Positions 34,362 through 44,470 are shown, numbered from the stretch's first letter. The stretch is DNA of 63,319 nt from Alphaproteobacteria bacterium HGW-Alphaproteobacteria-6 (GCA_002841115.1 PHEC01000004.1:1-63319), one strand, 5' to 3'. Notes: generated from the sequence alone by a model not told the origin. Translations and numbers: made by a program.

Positions 34362-34801
34362 TGCCGGCGCAGGGCCTGGATCAGGAAATGCCGGTCGCCC
34401 GGATTGCCGACCAGTGCTGCCGCCTGCGCCGCCCCGACCCAGACCGCGCGATGGCCGGGCTCGCTTGGCGCGCCAAGCCGCAGCACCGGCCGCGCCAGAT
34501 AGATGGTGCACAGCTTTTCCGCCCAGCGGTCGTATTCCGGCATATAGGCAAAGCGGCGAAAACAGCCGATCCGGCGCGGCCCGGCGATCGTCCAGCCGGT
34601 TTCCTCGCGCACCTCGCGGTGCAGGGCGGCCAGGGGTGATTCCCCCGGATCGACCCCGCCGCCGGGCAGCTGGAACTCCGGCTCTGGCGCCTCCTGATGG
34701 GTCAGAAGCACCGCGCCGGCCCGCCACAGCACCGCATAGGCGCCGGGCCGCGGCCGATAATGCTGGTCGCGCTGCGGTGGCGCACCGAATCGCCTGATCA
34801 T
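34334..34801 (-). CDS. Nudix hydrolase
   Basis: 155 residues with a complete Nudix box (G48-x5-E54-x7-R62-E63-V-x-E66-E67-T-G69), which binds Mg and hydrolyses a nucleoside diphosphate derivative. Flanking IYLARPV and RAVWVGAAQAAALV are typical. Start ATG 34799-34801. Its 3' end overlaps the REC-phosphatase gene by 28 bp on the opposite strand. Substrate unknown. Confidence 0.9.
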   Translation of the reverse strand: MIRRFGAPPQRDQHYRPRPGAYAVLWRAGAVLLTHQEAPEPEFQLPGGGVDPGESPLAALHREVREETGWTIAGPRRIGCFRRFAYMPEYDRWAEKLCTIYLARPVLRLGAPSEPGHRAVWVGAAQAAALVGNPGDRHFLIQALRRHQPALSLAP

Positions 34802-34877
34802 GCTGCCCCCTCCGGAGCGCCGGTTGCCCCGAACCTGCGGACGGGGTATGCCAGTGCCCCGGCCACAAGGAAAGCCC

Positions 34878-35915
34878 ATGACCCGCCTCGCGCAGATTGC
34901 CTGGGACGATACCGTCCTGCCGTTCCAGCTTGACCGCCCGGACATCCGTGGCCGGGTGGCGCGGCTTGACGGTGTGCTTGACCGGATCCTGGCGCAACAT
35001 GATTATCCGGCCGTGGTCGAGGCGCTGGTGGCCGAGGCCGCGCTGCTGACCGCGATGATCGGCCAGACGATCAAGCTGCGCTGGAAGCTGTCGCTTCAGG
35101 TGCGCGGCAACGGGCCGGTGCGGATCATCGCCACCGATTTCCACGCCCCGGCCGAACCGGGCGCCCCGGCGCTGATCCGCGGCTGGGCCTCATACGACGC
35201 GGACCGGCTTGATCCGACGCGCCCCGGGTTTGACCAGATCGGCAGCGGATATTTCGCGATCCTGATCGATCAGGGGCCGGGGACCACGCCCTATCAAGGC
35301 ATCACGCCGATCGCCGGCGGCTCGCTTGCCGCCTGCGCCGAGACCTATTTCGCCCAGTCCGAGCAGATCGCCACCCGCTTCGCGCTGTCCTTCGGCCGCT
35401 CGCGTCTGGCCGGCGGTGACGAGGGCTGGCGCGGCGGTGGCGTGATGCTGCAGCACATGCCCAAGGCCTCGCCGCTGGCGGATACCGCGCCGGGCGGGTC
35501 GGGTGATGGCGGGCTTCTGGCGGCGGATGATTTCCTTGACGGCGACGAGGGCGAGAACTGGACCCGCGCCAATCTTCTGCTCGACACCGTCGAGGAGGTC
35601 GAACTGATCGGCCCCACCGTCCAGCCGACCGAGCTTCTGGTGCGGCTTTTCCATGAAGAGGGGCCGCGGGTCTTCGATGCCCAGCCGGTGCGCTTCGGCT
35701 GCACCTGCTCGCCCGACAAGGTGCGCCAGAGCCTGTCGATCTATTCGGCCAAGGACATCGCCCACATGACCACCGAGGCCGGCATCGTCACCGCCGATTG
35801 CCAGTTCTGCGGCGCGCATTACGAATTCGACCCGGCCACGCTTGGCTTCGAGGCGGCGCCGCAGGCCGGGCCGGCGGGCGCGCGGCCCGATGAAGGGGGC
35901 GGTGGTGCCGACTGA
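34878..35915 (+). CDS. hslO: Redox-regulated chaperone Hsp33
   Basis: 345-residue holdase activated by oxidation. Zinc/redox cysteines are Cys275-x-Cys277 and Cys308-x2-Cys311 near the C-terminus. QTIKLRWKLSLQVRGNGPVR and GGSLAACAETYFAQSEQ are family signatures. Start ATG 34878 after AAGGAAAG. Nudix gene follows with a small overlap. Confidence 0.96.
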   Translation: MTRLAQIAWDDTVLPFQLDRPDIRGRVARLDGVLDRILAQHDYPAVVEALVAEAALLTAMIGQTIKLRWKLSLQVRGNGPVRIIATDFHAPAEPGAPALIRGWASYDADRLDPTRPGFDQIGSGYFAILIDQGPGTTPYQGITPIAGGSLAACAETYFAQSEQIATRFALSFGRSRLAGGDEGWRGGGVMLQHMPKASPLADTAPGGSGDGGLLAADDFLDGDEGENWTRANLLLDTVEEVELIGPTVQPTELLVRLFHEEGPRVFDAQPVRFGCTCSPDKVRQSLSIYSAKDIAHMTTEAGIVTADCQFCGAHYEFDPATLGFEAAPQAGPAGARPDEGGGGAD

Positions 35916-36504
35916 CACCTTCGCCGCGATCCGCCGCGTCCTGGCGCATCCCGGTCGCGACACCTCGGATTACGATCTCAACCCCGCAACCCGGCTTGCC
36001 CCGGATCGCGCCCTGCGCCCGGCCGCGGTTCTGGTGCCGCTGATCCCCGGCCCGGGCGGGCTTGCGGTCATCCTGACCCGGCGGTCGTCGCGGCTGCTGC
36101 ATCATCCGGGGCAGATCGCCTTTCCGGGTGGCAAGATCGATGCCGGCGACGCCGATGCCACCGCCGCCGCGCTGCGCGAGGCCGAGGAGGAGATCGGCCT
36201 GCCGCGCGACCGGGTCGAGGTCATCGCCACGATGGACGTGCATGAGACCGTCACCGGCTTTTCCGTCATCCCGGTCCTTGGCTGCATCCGGGCCGGGTTC
36301 GATCCGCGCCCCGAACCCGGCGAGGTCGACGAGGTCTTTGCCGTGCCGCTGTCGCATCTGCTCGACCGCGCCCGCTACCGCATCGAGGGGCGGCGCTGGC
36401 GCGGCGAGATGCGGCGCTATTACACCGTGCCTTACGGCCCCTATTACATCTGGGGTGCGACCGCGCGTATCCTGCGCGCGCTGGCGGACCGGATGGCGCA
36501 ATGA
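35905..36504 (+). CDS. CoA pyrophosphatase-type Nudix hydrolase
   Basis: About 199 residues. The upstream UPF0035/NudL signature LLHHPGQIAFPGG marks a CoA diphosphohydrolase; the Nudix box continues GGKIDAGDADATAAALREAE then EEIGL with Asp replacing the first Glu, usual in this branch. I use the GTG at 35905, with GAAGGGGG 5 nt upstream; ATG 35890 is the alternative. It overlaps the hslO end and, by ATGA, the start of cca. Confidence 0.9.
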   Translation: MPTDTFAAIRRVLAHPGRDTSDYDLNPATRLAPDRALRPAAVLVPLIPGPGGLAVILTRRSSRLLHHPGQIAFPGGKIDAGDADATAAALREAEEEIGLPRDRVEVIATMDVHETVTGFSVIPVLGCIRAGFDPRPEPGEVDEVFAVPLSHLLDRARYRIEGRRWRGEMRRYYTVPYGPYYIWGATARILRALADRMAQ

Positions 36505-37643
36505 GGATCACCGACGACTGGCTGCGCGACGCGGGGCTGCAGCAGGTGCTGGGGCTGCTGACCGAGGCCGGGCATCAGGCCTATCTGGTCGGCGGCTGCG
36601 TGCGCAATGCGCTGCTCGGGCAACCGGTCGCCGACATCGACATCGCCTCGGACGCCCTGCCCGAACGGGTGATGGCACTGGCCCGCGCCGCCGGGCTGCG
36701 GGTCGTGCCGACCGGGATCGAGCACGGCACCGTGACCGTCGTCGTCGCCGGCGAACCGCATGAGGTCACCACCTTCCGCCGCGATGTCGAGACCTTCGGC
36801 CGCCATGCCACCGTCGCCTTCGCGACCCGTGTCGAAGAGGACGCGGCGCGGCGCGACTTCACCATGAACGCGCTTTATGCCGATGCCGGGGGCCGGATCG
36901 TCGATCCCCTGGGCGGTATCGGCGATCTTCGGGCGCGCCGCGTGCGCTTTGTCGGCGACGCCGGCGACCGGATCCGCGAGGATTATCTGCGGATCCTGCG
37001 CTTTTTCCGCTTCCACGCCTGGTATGGCGATCCCGCCGCCGGGATGGATGCCGATGCGCTGGCCGCCTGCGCCGCGCATTCGGCCGGAACCGAGACGCTT
37101 TCGCGCGAGCGGATCGGCCACGAGATGCGCCGGCTTCTGGCCGCACCCGACCCGGCGCCGGCCCTGGCGGCGATGCAGGCGGCCGGCGTGCTGGTCCGCA
37201 TCCTGCCGGGCGCCGATGGCCGCGCACTCGGCCCGCTGGTGCATCTGGAACCGCCCTATGCGCCCGACTGGGTCCGCCGCCTTGCCGCCCTTGGCGGGGC
37301 GGACGCGACCGAGGCGCTGAGGCTGTCGCGCGACGAGGCGCGGCAGCTTGCGACCCTGCGCGCCGGTCTTGGCGAGGGTGCCGGGCCGGCCGAGATCGCC
37401 TATCGCCACGGCGCCGGGGTGGCGCGCGACATCGTGCTCTTGCGCGCCGCTCTCGCCGGGCAGGGCCTGCCCGACGGCTGGGAGACGGCGGTGGCGCGCG
37501 GCGCGGCGGCCCGGTTCCCCTTGCAGGCGGCGGACCTGATGCCCGGCCTGTCCGGCGCCGCCCTCGGCGCGCGGCTGAAGGTGCTCGAGGCGCGCTGGAT
37601 CGCCTCAGGCTTTGAATTGTCCCGGGAACAATTGCTGGCTTGA
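36501..37643 (+). CDS. cca: CCA tRNA nucleotidyltransferase
   Basis: 380-residue class II CCA-adding enzyme that builds or repairs the 3' CCA of tRNA. The nucleotidyltransferase motif is GGCVRNALLG (31-40) with DID (45-47); RRDFTMNALY (about 117-126) and ERIGHEMRRLL follow. Coupled to the Nudix gene by ATGA. Length is typical of alphaproteobacteria. Confidence 0.95.
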   Translation: MRITDDWLRDAGLQQVLGLLTEAGHQAYLVGGCVRNALLGQPVADIDIASDALPERVMALARAAGLRVVPTGIEHGTVTVVVAGEPHEVTTFRRDVETFGRHATVAFATRVEEDAARRDFTMNALYADAGGRIVDPLGGIGDLRARRVRFVGDAGDRIREDYLRILRFFRFHAWYGDPAAGMDADALAACAAHSAGTETLSRERIGHEMRRLLAAPDPAPALAAMQAAGVLVRILPGADGRALGPLVHLEPPYAPDWVRRLAALGGADATEALRLSRDEARQLATLRAGLGEGAGPAEIAYRHGAGVARDIVLLRAALAGQGLPDGWETAVARGAAARFPLQAADLMPGLSGAALGARLKVLEARWIASGFELSREQLLA

Positions 37644-37696
37644 ACCGGCGCCGCCCGGTGCGGCAAGATGGCCGTCCGTCAGCGCATGGACCAACG

Positions 37697-38293
37697 ATGA
37701 TCCCCGAGACCTTCCTGGCCCTCCTGGCCCTTGCCGTGGCCACGCTGTTCACGCCGGGGCCGAACAACGCGATGCTCGCGGCTTCGGGCGCGAATTTCGG
37801 CTTCCGCCCGACGCTGCCGCATCTTTTCGGCGTGGCGCTGGGTTTTCCGCTGATGCTGCTGATCGTCGGCCTGTCGCTTGGCGGGCTTTTCCAGAGCAGC
37901 GCGATCCTGCGCGAGGGTCTGCGCTGGGGCGGCGCGGCCTTGCTCTTGTGGATCGCGTGGAAAGTCGCGACCTCTGGCGGCATCGGGTCGAACGGCGCCG
38001 CCGCACGGCCGATGCGCTTCCTTCAGGCGGTCGGGTTCCAGTGGATCAACCCCAAGGCCTGGTCGATGGCGGTCGCCGCCACCTCGCAGTTCATCCGGCC
38101 CGATGCGGCGGTCCTGACCGCGAGCCTGGTCGCCGGCACTTTCCTGACGCTCGGCCTTTGCTCGGCCTCGACCTGGACCTGGGGCGGGCAGGCGATCGCC
38201 CGCTGGCTGACCTCGGACCGGCACCTGAGGGTCTTCAACCTGATCATGGCCGGGCTGATCGTCGCCTCGGTGGCCGGCCTGGTTCGCGGCTGA
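37697..38293 (+). CDS. LysE/RhtB-family exporter
   Basis: 198 residues, about six helices, with the LysE signature FTPGPNNAMLAASG (18-31) and GFQWINPKAWSMAVAA near 112-127. Exports an amino acid or related small metabolite; substrate not predictable. Start ATG 37697. Confidence 0.92.
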   Translation: MIPETFLALLALAVATLFTPGPNNAMLAASGANFGFRPTLPHLFGVALGFPLMLLIVGLSLGGLFQSSAILREGLRWGGAALLLWIAWKVATSGGIGSNGAAARPMRFLQAVGFQWINPKAWSMAVAATSQFIRPDAAVLTASLVAGTFLTLGLCSASTWTWGGQAIARWLTSDRHLRVFNLIMAGLIVASVAGLVRG

Positions 38294-38350
38294 GTTCACC
38301 TTTCCGCCGGGCTGGTGTATATCCTGCCGGCAACCCGAAAGGCCGCACCG

Positions 38351-40195
38351 ATGCTCCGGTTCTTCGAGAACCTCGTCGACCCCTATGTCAGCTATGCGGA
38401 ACAGGACGCGCCACCGCGGCGCCTTCTGCCCTTCATGCTGGATTACTCGCGCCCGTTCCGGCGCGTCTTCGTCGTGACCGCCGCGCTGAAATGCGCCTCG
38501 GCCGCACTTGACGTGGCGCTGATCTGGTATGTCGGTCGGATGGTCGACCTGCTGGCGGCGGGCGTGCCGGCCGAGGTCTGGTCGCGCCACGGGACCGAGT
38601 TTCTGGCCGCCGCCTTCGTCGTTCTGGTGGTCCGCCCGATCATTGCCGGCATCGATGTCGCGCTTTTGCACAATACCATCCTGGTCAACTACGGCACGCT
38701 GTTTCGCTGGCGGTCGATTCGCCATGTGCTGCGCCAGTCGGTCGGCTGGTTCGAGAACGATTTCGCCGGGCGGATCGCCAACCGGGTGATGCAGACCCCG
38801 CCGGCGGCCGGTGACGCGGTCTTTCAGGTCTTCGATGCGGTGGCCTTCGCGCTGACGACGCTGGTCGGCGCGGCGATCCTTCTCGGCAATGCCGATGTGC
38901 GGCTGATGGCACCGATGCTGGTCTGGGCGGCGCTCTACCTTGCGCTGATGCGCTGGACGGTGCGGCGTGCCGGGCCGGCCTCGACCGCGTCCTCGGGCGC
39001 GCGCTCGGCGGTGACCGGCCGGGTGGTGGACAGTTTCACCAATATCCATTCGGTCAAGATGTTCGCCCATGACGAGCGCGAGATCGCCTATGCGAAAGAG
39101 GCGATCGACGCCCTGCGCACCACCTTCGCACGCGAGATGCGGATCATCACCCGGATGGATGTGGCGCTGACCCTGCTCAACGGCGGGCTGATCGTCTCGG
39201 TCACCGGGCTGGCGATGATGCTCTGGTATCAGGGGCTTGCCAGCGTCGGCGTGGTGGCGGCGGCGGCGGCGCTGGTGCTCAGGCTCAACAACATGACCTA
39301 CTGGATCATGTGGGCGATGACGAACCTCGTCCAGTCGCTTGGCGTGGTGGTCGAGGGGATGCAGACCATCGCCGAGCCGGTCGATCTGGTCGACGGGCCG
39401 GACGCAAAACCGCTGGACCTCCGCGCCGGCCGGATCGAGATCGAGAACCTCAGCCATCACTACGGCCGCGGTTTCGGCGGACTCGACCGGGTCAGCCTGA
39501 CGATCAGGCCGGGCGAGAAGATCGGGCTTGTCGGGCGCTCGGGCTCGGGTAAATCGACCCTGGTCAAGCTGCTCTTGCGGTTCTACGACCCCGAGGGCGG
39601 GCACATCCAGATCGACGGGCAGGACATCACCCGGGTCAGCCAGGACAGCCTGCGCCGGCAGATCGGCATGGTGCAGCAGGAAAGCTCGCTCCTGCACCGC
39701 TCGGTGCGCGAGAACATCCTTTATGGCCGGCCCGAGGCGAGCGAGGCCGAGATGATCCTGGCCGCCAAACGGGCCGAGGCGCATGACTTCATCCTGTCGC
39801 TTGCCGATCCCGAGGGGCGGCAGGGCTATGCGGCCGAGGTCGGCGAGCGCGGCGTCAAGCTGTCGGGCGGCCAGCGCCAGCGGGTGGCGCTGGCGCGGGT
39901 GATCCTGAAGGACGCGCCGATCCTGGTGCTGGACGAGGCGACAAGCGCGCTTGACAGCGAGGTCGAGGCGGCGATCCAGGAGACGCTTTACGGCGTGATG
40001 GAGGGCAAGACGGTGATCGCCATCGCCCATCGCCTGTCGACCATCGCGCGGATGGACCGGATCGTGGTGCTGGATGACGGCAAGGTCGCCGAGGAGGGCA
40101 GCCACGCGGAACTTCTGGCACGGGGCGGCCTTTACGCCCGCTTCTGGGCGCGCCAGTCCGGTGGCTTCATCGGCACCGAGGAGGCCGCGCAATGA
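38351..40195 (+). CDS. ABC exporter half-transporter (1 of 2)
   Basis: 614 residues: six-helix membrane domain (about 30-340) and ATPase domain with Walker A GRSGSGKST at 395-403, LSGGQ at 504-508 and ILVLDEATSALD. Start ATG 38351. The TGA overlaps the next gene's ATG. The pair with the following gene suggests a heterodimer, each subunit with complete nucleotide motifs. Substrate unknown. Confidence 0.95.
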   Translation: MLRFFENLVDPYVSYAEQDAPPRRLLPFMLDYSRPFRRVFVVTAALKCASAALDVALIWYVGRMVDLLAAGVPAEVWSRHGTEFLAAAFVVLVVRPIIAGIDVALLHNTILVNYGTLFRWRSIRHVLRQSVGWFENDFAGRIANRVMQTPPAAGDAVFQVFDAVAFALTTLVGAAILLGNADVRLMAPMLVWAALYLALMRWTVRRAGPASTASSGARSAVTGRVVDSFTNIHSVKMFAHDEREIAYAKEAIDALRTTFAREMRIITRMDVALTLLNGGLIVSVTGLAMMLWYQGLASVGVVAAAAALVLRLNNMTYWIMWAMTNLVQSLGVVVEGMQTIAEPVDLVDGPDAKPLDLRAGRIEIENLSHHYGRGFGGLDRVSLTIRPGEKIGLVGRSGSGKSTLVKLLLRFYDPEGGHIQIDGQDITRVSQDSLRRQIGMVQQESSLLHRSVRENILYGRPEASEAEMILAAKRAEAHDFILSLADPEGRQGYAAEVGERGVKLSGGQRQRVALARVILKDAPILVLDEATSALDSEVEAAIQETLYGVMEGKTVIAIAHRLSTIARMDRIVVLDDGKVAEEGSHAELLARGGLYARFWARQSGGFIGTEEAAQ

Positions 40196-42042
40196 GGTCG
40201 CTGGGCAGCGTGATGGCCGGTGCGATCGACGCCTTCCGCCCGGCGGACGGCCCGCCGCCGCGCACCCTGGCCGCCTTCCTGCTCTGGTGCCTGGCCGGGT
40301 CCTGGGGGCCGCTGGCCGTTGCCACCGCGCTGTCGGCGCTGGCCGGCACGATGGAGGTGCTGACTGCCTGGTTTCTCGGCCGGGTCATCGACGCCACCGC
40401 CGGCGCCGGCGGTGCGGCGGGGGTCCTGGCGCGCGAATGGCCGCTTCTTCTGACCTTCGCGCTGTTCATGGTGGTGCTGAGGCCGCTGGCCTTCGGCCTC
40501 AGCGCGGCGTCGAATTCGGTGATGGTGCAGCCAAACCTGCTGCCCCTGACCCTGTCGCGGCTGCACCGCTGGACGCTGGGTCAGGCGGTGACCTTCTTTG
40601 ACAACGATTTCGCCGGGCGCATCGCGCAAAAGCAGATGCAGGCGGCAAGGGCGGTGACCGATGTCGCCTCGGAATCGATCAACACCGTGGCCTTCGCGCT
40701 GGCCTCGATGATCGGGTCGGTCGCGCTGTTGCTGGCGATCGACGGCTGGATGGGGTTGGCGCTCGGGGTCTGGATCCTGCTCTATCTCGGCCTGATCCGG
40801 CTGTTCCTGCCGCGGGTGCGCGGCAAGTCGGCGGCCCGCGCCGGGGCGCGGGCGATGGTGACCGGGCAGGTCGTCGACACGATCACCAACATCAAGACGG
40901 TCAAGCTTTTCGCCCATGCCGACCACGAGGACAAGGCGGCGCTGCGCGCCATGTCGGGTTTTCGCGACACCGCGCTGGATTTCGGCGTGCTTTCGGCCTG
41001 GTTCCGCGCCGCGCTGATGACACTGGCTGGCCTCTTGCCGGTCCTGCTGATCGGTGGCGCGCTGCTGCTGTGGTCGCGCGGTCAGGCCAGCGCCGGTGAT
41101 ATCGCCGCGGCCGGCACCATTGCCATCCGCATCGCGCAGATGACCGGCTGGGTCAGTTTCGCGCTGATGTCGATCTATTCCAGCATCGGCGAGGTCGAGG
41201 ACGGGATGCGCACCCTGACGCCGCCCCATACGCTGACCGACGCGCCCGGCGCCGGCGCGCTTGGCCGGATCCGGGGCGAGATCCGCTTCGACGCCGTCCA
41301 TTTCGCCTACGGACGCACCTCGGGCGGGTTGAACGGCATCGACCTGACGATCGGCCCGGGCGAGAAACTGGGCATTGTCGGCGCCTCGGGGGCGGGGAAA
41401 TCGACGCTGGTCGCGCTTCTGCTCAGGCTCTATGACGCCGAAGCCGGGCGGATCCTGGTCGACGGGCAGGACGTGCGCAGCGTCACCCAGGAATCCTTGC
41501 GCCGCCAGATCGCCATGGTCACCCAGGAAACCGCGATGTTCAACCGCTCGGCCCGCGACAACATCCTTTATGGCCGACCCGAGGCGTCCGAGGATCAGAT
41601 GATCGCCGCCGCCCGCGCCGCCGAGGCCGACGACTTCATTCACGACCTTCAGGATCACCGCGGCCGCAAGGGCTATGACGCCCATCTCGGCGAGCGCGGG
41701 GTAAAGCTGTCGGGCGGTCAGCGCCAGCGCATCGCCCTGGCCCGCGCCTTCCTGAAGGACGCGCCGATCCTGGTGCTGGACGAGGCGACATCGGCGCTTG
41801 ACAGCGAGGCCGAGGCACTGGTGCAGGGGGCGCTGGCGCGGGTGATGCAGGGCAAGACCGTGCTGGCGATCGCGCACCGGCTGTCGACCATCGCCGAGAT
41901 GGACCGCATCGTGGTGCTGGATCAGGGCCGCATCGTCGAAGAGGGGCGCCACGCCGACCTTCTGGCGCGCGGCGGGCTTTACGCGCGCTACTGGAACCGT
42001 CAGTCGGGCGGCTTTCTCGGCACCGAAGAGGCCGCCGAGTGA
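40192..42042 (+). CDS. ABC exporter half-transporter (2 of 2)
   Basis: 616 residues, homologous along its length to the preceding protein (shared FDNDFAGRIA, VDTITNIKTVKLFAH and near-identical C-termini LYARYWNRQSGGFLGTEEA vs LYARFWARQSGGFIGTEEA). Walker A GASGAGKST at 397-405, LSGGQ at 506-510. Tandem duplication origin is likely. ATGA overlaps link it to both the previous half-transporter and rlmD. Confidence 0.95.
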   Translation: MRSLGSVMAGAIDAFRPADGPPPRTLAAFLLWCLAGSWGPLAVATALSALAGTMEVLTAWFLGRVIDATAGAGGAAGVLAREWPLLLTFALFMVVLRPLAFGLSAASNSVMVQPNLLPLTLSRLHRWTLGQAVTFFDNDFAGRIAQKQMQAARAVTDVASESINTVAFALASMIGSVALLLAIDGWMGLALGVWILLYLGLIRLFLPRVRGKSAARAGARAMVTGQVVDTITNIKTVKLFAHADHEDKAALRAMSGFRDTALDFGVLSAWFRAALMTLAGLLPVLLIGGALLLWSRGQASAGDIAAAGTIAIRIAQMTGWVSFALMSIYSSIGEVEDGMRTLTPPHTLTDAPGAGALGRIRGEIRFDAVHFAYGRTSGGLNGIDLTIGPGEKLGIVGASGAGKSTLVALLLRLYDAEAGRILVDGQDVRSVTQESLRRQIAMVTQETAMFNRSARDNILYGRPEASEDQMIAAARAAEADDFIHDLQDHRGRKGYDAHLGERGVKLSGGQRQRIALARAFLKDAPILVLDEATSALDSEAEALVQGALARVMQGKTVLAIAHRLSTIAEMDRIVVLDQGRIVEEGRHADLLARGGLYARYWNRQSGGFLGTEEAAE

Positions 42043-43268
42043 GGCTGACGATCGAGAGGCTGGGCCATCTCGGCGACGGGGTGGCGCATCGGCCGGACGG
42101 GGTGCCGGTCTTCGTGCCGGGCGCGCTGCCGGGCGAGGTGGTCGAGGCCGAGGTCAGCGGCGAGCGCGCCACCAGCCTGCGCATCCTTGCGCCCTCGTCC
42201 GACCGGGTCGCCGCGCCTTGCCCGCATTACCGCGGCTGCGGCGGCTGCAGCCTGATGCACGCCTCGGACCGCTTCATTGCCGGCTGGAAAGCCGAGGTGG
42301 TGCGCAGCGCCCTTCTCGCTCAGGGGCTTGACGCGCCCTTCCGTCCGGTCATCACCTCGCCGCCGCGCTCGCGCCGGCGCGCCACCCTGGCCGGGCGGCG
42401 GACCAGATCCGGCGTTCTGGTCGGCTTTCACGGCCGCGCCTCGGGCATGATCAGCGCGGTCACCGGCTGTCTCTTGCTGCACCCCGACCTTCTGGCGGTG
42501 CTACCGGCGCTGGAGGCCGTCACCGGGCTTGGTGCCTCGCGCAAGGGCGAGATGGCGCTGGCGATCACGCTGACCGATGGCGGGGTCGATCTGGCGGTCG
42601 ACGGCGGCAAACCGCTGGATCAGAGCCTGTTTTCCGCCCTTTCCGCGTTGGCCGCCGAAGCCGGCCTGGCGCGCGTCGCCTGGAACGGCGAAGCCGTCGT
42701 CACCCTGCGCCCGCCGCAGCAGAGCTTCGGCGCGGCGCATGTCACCCCGCCCGCCGGCGCCTTCCTGCAGGCCACCCGCGAAGGCGAGACGGCCCTGCTT
42801 GGCGCCGTCACCGAGGCGGTCGCCGGTGCGGCCTTTCTGGCCGACCTTTTCGCCGGCGCCGGCACCTTCGCGCTGCCGCTGGCGGCGCGGGCCGAGGTTC
42901 ATGCGGTCGAGGGCGATGCACGGATGCTTGCGGCCTTGGCGAGCGGCTGGCGGCAGGCCGCCGGCGCCGGGCTGCGCCGGCTGACCCATGAGGCGCGCGA
43001 CCTCTTCCGCCGCCCGCTGCTGGCCACCGAACTGGCGCGCTACGGCGCCGTGGTGATCGACCCGCCCCGCGCCGGGGCCGAGGCGCAGGCGCGGGAACTG
43101 GCCGCTTCGACCGTGCCGGTGATCGCCGCGGTGTCGTGCAATCCGGTGACCTTCGCCCGTGACGCCCGGATCCTGACCGCCGGTGGCTACCGCATCGACT
43201 GGCTTCAGGTCGTCGATCAGTTCCGCTGGTCGCCGCATGTCGAACTGGTGGCCCGATTCTCGCGATGA
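42039..43268 (+). CDS. 23S rRNA (uracil-C5)-methyltransferase, RlmD/RumA type
   Basis: 409-residue SAM-dependent m5U methyltransferase. TRAM domain about 1-52, iron-sulfur cysteines Cys61, Cys67, Cys70 (and Cys144), SAM-binding DLFAGAGTFALPLA near 268-281, and catalytic Cys367 in SCNP. The Fe-S cluster points to the RlmD rather than TrmA group, but the target uridine is not proven. Overlaps the ABC gene by ATGA. Confidence 0.9.
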   Translation: MRLTIERLGHLGDGVAHRPDGVPVFVPGALPGEVVEAEVSGERATSLRILAPSSDRVAAPCPHYRGCGGCSLMHASDRFIAGWKAEVVRSALLAQGLDAPFRPVITSPPRSRRRATLAGRRTRSGVLVGFHGRASGMISAVTGCLLLHPDLLAVLPALEAVTGLGASRKGEMALAITLTDGGVDLAVDGGKPLDQSLFSALSALAAEAGLARVAWNGEAVVTLRPPQQSFGAAHVTPPAGAFLQATREGETALLGAVTEAVAGAAFLADLFAGAGTFALPLAARAEVHAVEGDARMLAALASGWRQAAGAGLRRLTHEARDLFRRPLLATELARYGAVVIDPPRAGAEAQARELAASTVPVIAAVSCNPVTFARDARILTAGGYRIDWLQVVDQFRWSPHVELVARFSR

Positions 43269-43404
43269 ACCGGTAGCGATGCGGCCCGATGACCGCGCGA
43301 CGCCGGCGCAACACCATCGCGTGAGCGGAATTTTGCCGTCTTCCGACGCCGTCGTGATCGGTGTATCAGGGAAAAAACGGCCGCAAGAGGCGGGGACAGG
43401 CAGA

Positions 43405-43917
43405 ATGTGGGCACGCAGAACAGTGGTGACGGCACTTGCGCTGGCGGGGGTCTCGGCCTGCGCCCGGACGCAGCCCTCGAAATTCCGCAGCTATGACGGC
43501 CCCGAGGTGACGCAGATCCTGGTCATCAAGGGCGACCGGGTCATGCATCTTCTGAACGAGCGCAAGGCGCTGAAGACCTACAAGGTCGATCTGGGTTTCG
43601 ATCCGGTCGGCCACAAGGTATCCGAGGGTGACGGCCGCACCCCCGAGGGGCTTTACCGGATCGACCGGCGCAACCCCAACAGCACCTATCACCTGTCGCT
43701 GGGCATCTCCTACCCGAACGCGGCCGACATCGCCAAGGCCAAGGCGCTGGGCAAGGAACCGGGTGGCGACATCTTCATCCACGGCGCGGCGCGCAAGAAT
43801 TGGGGCAAGATCGGCACCCCGGACTGGACCGCCGGCTGCATCTCGGTCACAGACGACGAGATGGAAGAGGTCTATGCCATGGTCCGCGACGGCACGCCGA
43901 TCTTCATCCGCGCCTGA
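43405..43917 (+). CDS. L,D-transpeptidase (YkuD) lipoprotein
   Basis: 170 residues: lipobox ending at Cys19 (AGVSAC), then a YkuD domain with His126 (FIHGA) and nucleophile Cys145 (TAGCIS). Forms 3-3 peptidoglycan crosslinks or attaches proteins to the wall, in the periplasm and tethered to the membrane. Start ATG 43405 after GGGGACAGG. A second L,D-transpeptidase lies 740 bp away. Confidence 0.93.
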   Translation: MWARRTVVTALALAGVSACARTQPSKFRSYDGPEVTQILVIKGDRVMHLLNERKALKTYKVDLGFDPVGHKVSEGDGRTPEGLYRIDRRNPNSTYHLSLGISYPNAADIAKAKALGKEPGGDIFIHGAARKNWGKIGTPDWTAGCISVTDDEMEEVYAMVRDGTPIFIRA

Positions 43918-43960
43918 CCGCCGCCGGCATCAGGCGCGGATCGTATTTCGGAACAACGGC

Positions 43961-44470
43961 TTAGCCGCCGGTCAGCAGCGTCCACCAGATCTTGCCGCCG
44001 GGCTCCTGGAACCAGGCAAAGCCCATGTCGCGCGCCGCCGGATCAAGGATCACCGCGCGGGTGTCGCTGACCGACATCCAGGCCGACAGGGTCTCGATCT
44101 CGGTCTCGTAGGTCTCGCGGATGTTCTCGCCCAGCATCTGGCCGGGATAGCCGGTGCGCTGCACCCGCAGGATCGGCGACGAGCCGTCAGAGCCGAAATG
44201 CCAGGGCCGGTTCTGCACCGCCATGTCGCGCGAATGGGTCTCGGCGGCGGCGTTCAGCATCGGGTTCAGCGTCAGCGCCGGCGCGCCGCGCGCGGAACGC
44301 AGGGTGTTCACCCCGTCGAGCATCGCGAACATCACCCGGCCTTCGTCGCGCGGCTTGATCCGGTAAAGCTTCGGCAGCGGCCGCCCGTCCGGACCGAGCG
44401 GCGGCGGTTCGGGCGCGCAGGCGCCAAGCGCCAGCCCCAGAACGACCAACAGCCCCCAAAGTCGTGTCAT
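43961..44470 (-). CDS. CAP/SCP-domain lipoprotein
   Basis: 169 residues with lipobox ALGAC (Cys18) and a CAP domain (about 45-165) including AETHSRDMAVQN and GENIRETYETEIETLSAWM. Bacterial CAP proteins are secreted, of poorly known function. I use the second ATG (44468-44470), with GAGGG 8 nt upstream. It diverges from the Tat-exported L,D-transpeptidase, fitting a cell-envelope cluster. Confidence 0.9.
   Translation of the reverse strand: MTRLWGLLVVLGLALGACAPEPPPLGPDGRPLPKLYRIKPRDEGRVMFAMLDGVNTLRSARGAPALTLNPMLNAAAETHSRDMAVQNRPWHFGSDGSSPILRVQRTGYPGQMLGENIRETYETEIETLSAWMSVSDTRAVILDPAARDMGFAWFQEPGGKIWWTLLTGG

Noticed and set aside
37679-40192. 837-residue open frame opposite the LysE and ABC genes
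   Set aside because: Antisense shadow; the plus-strand proteins are well supported.
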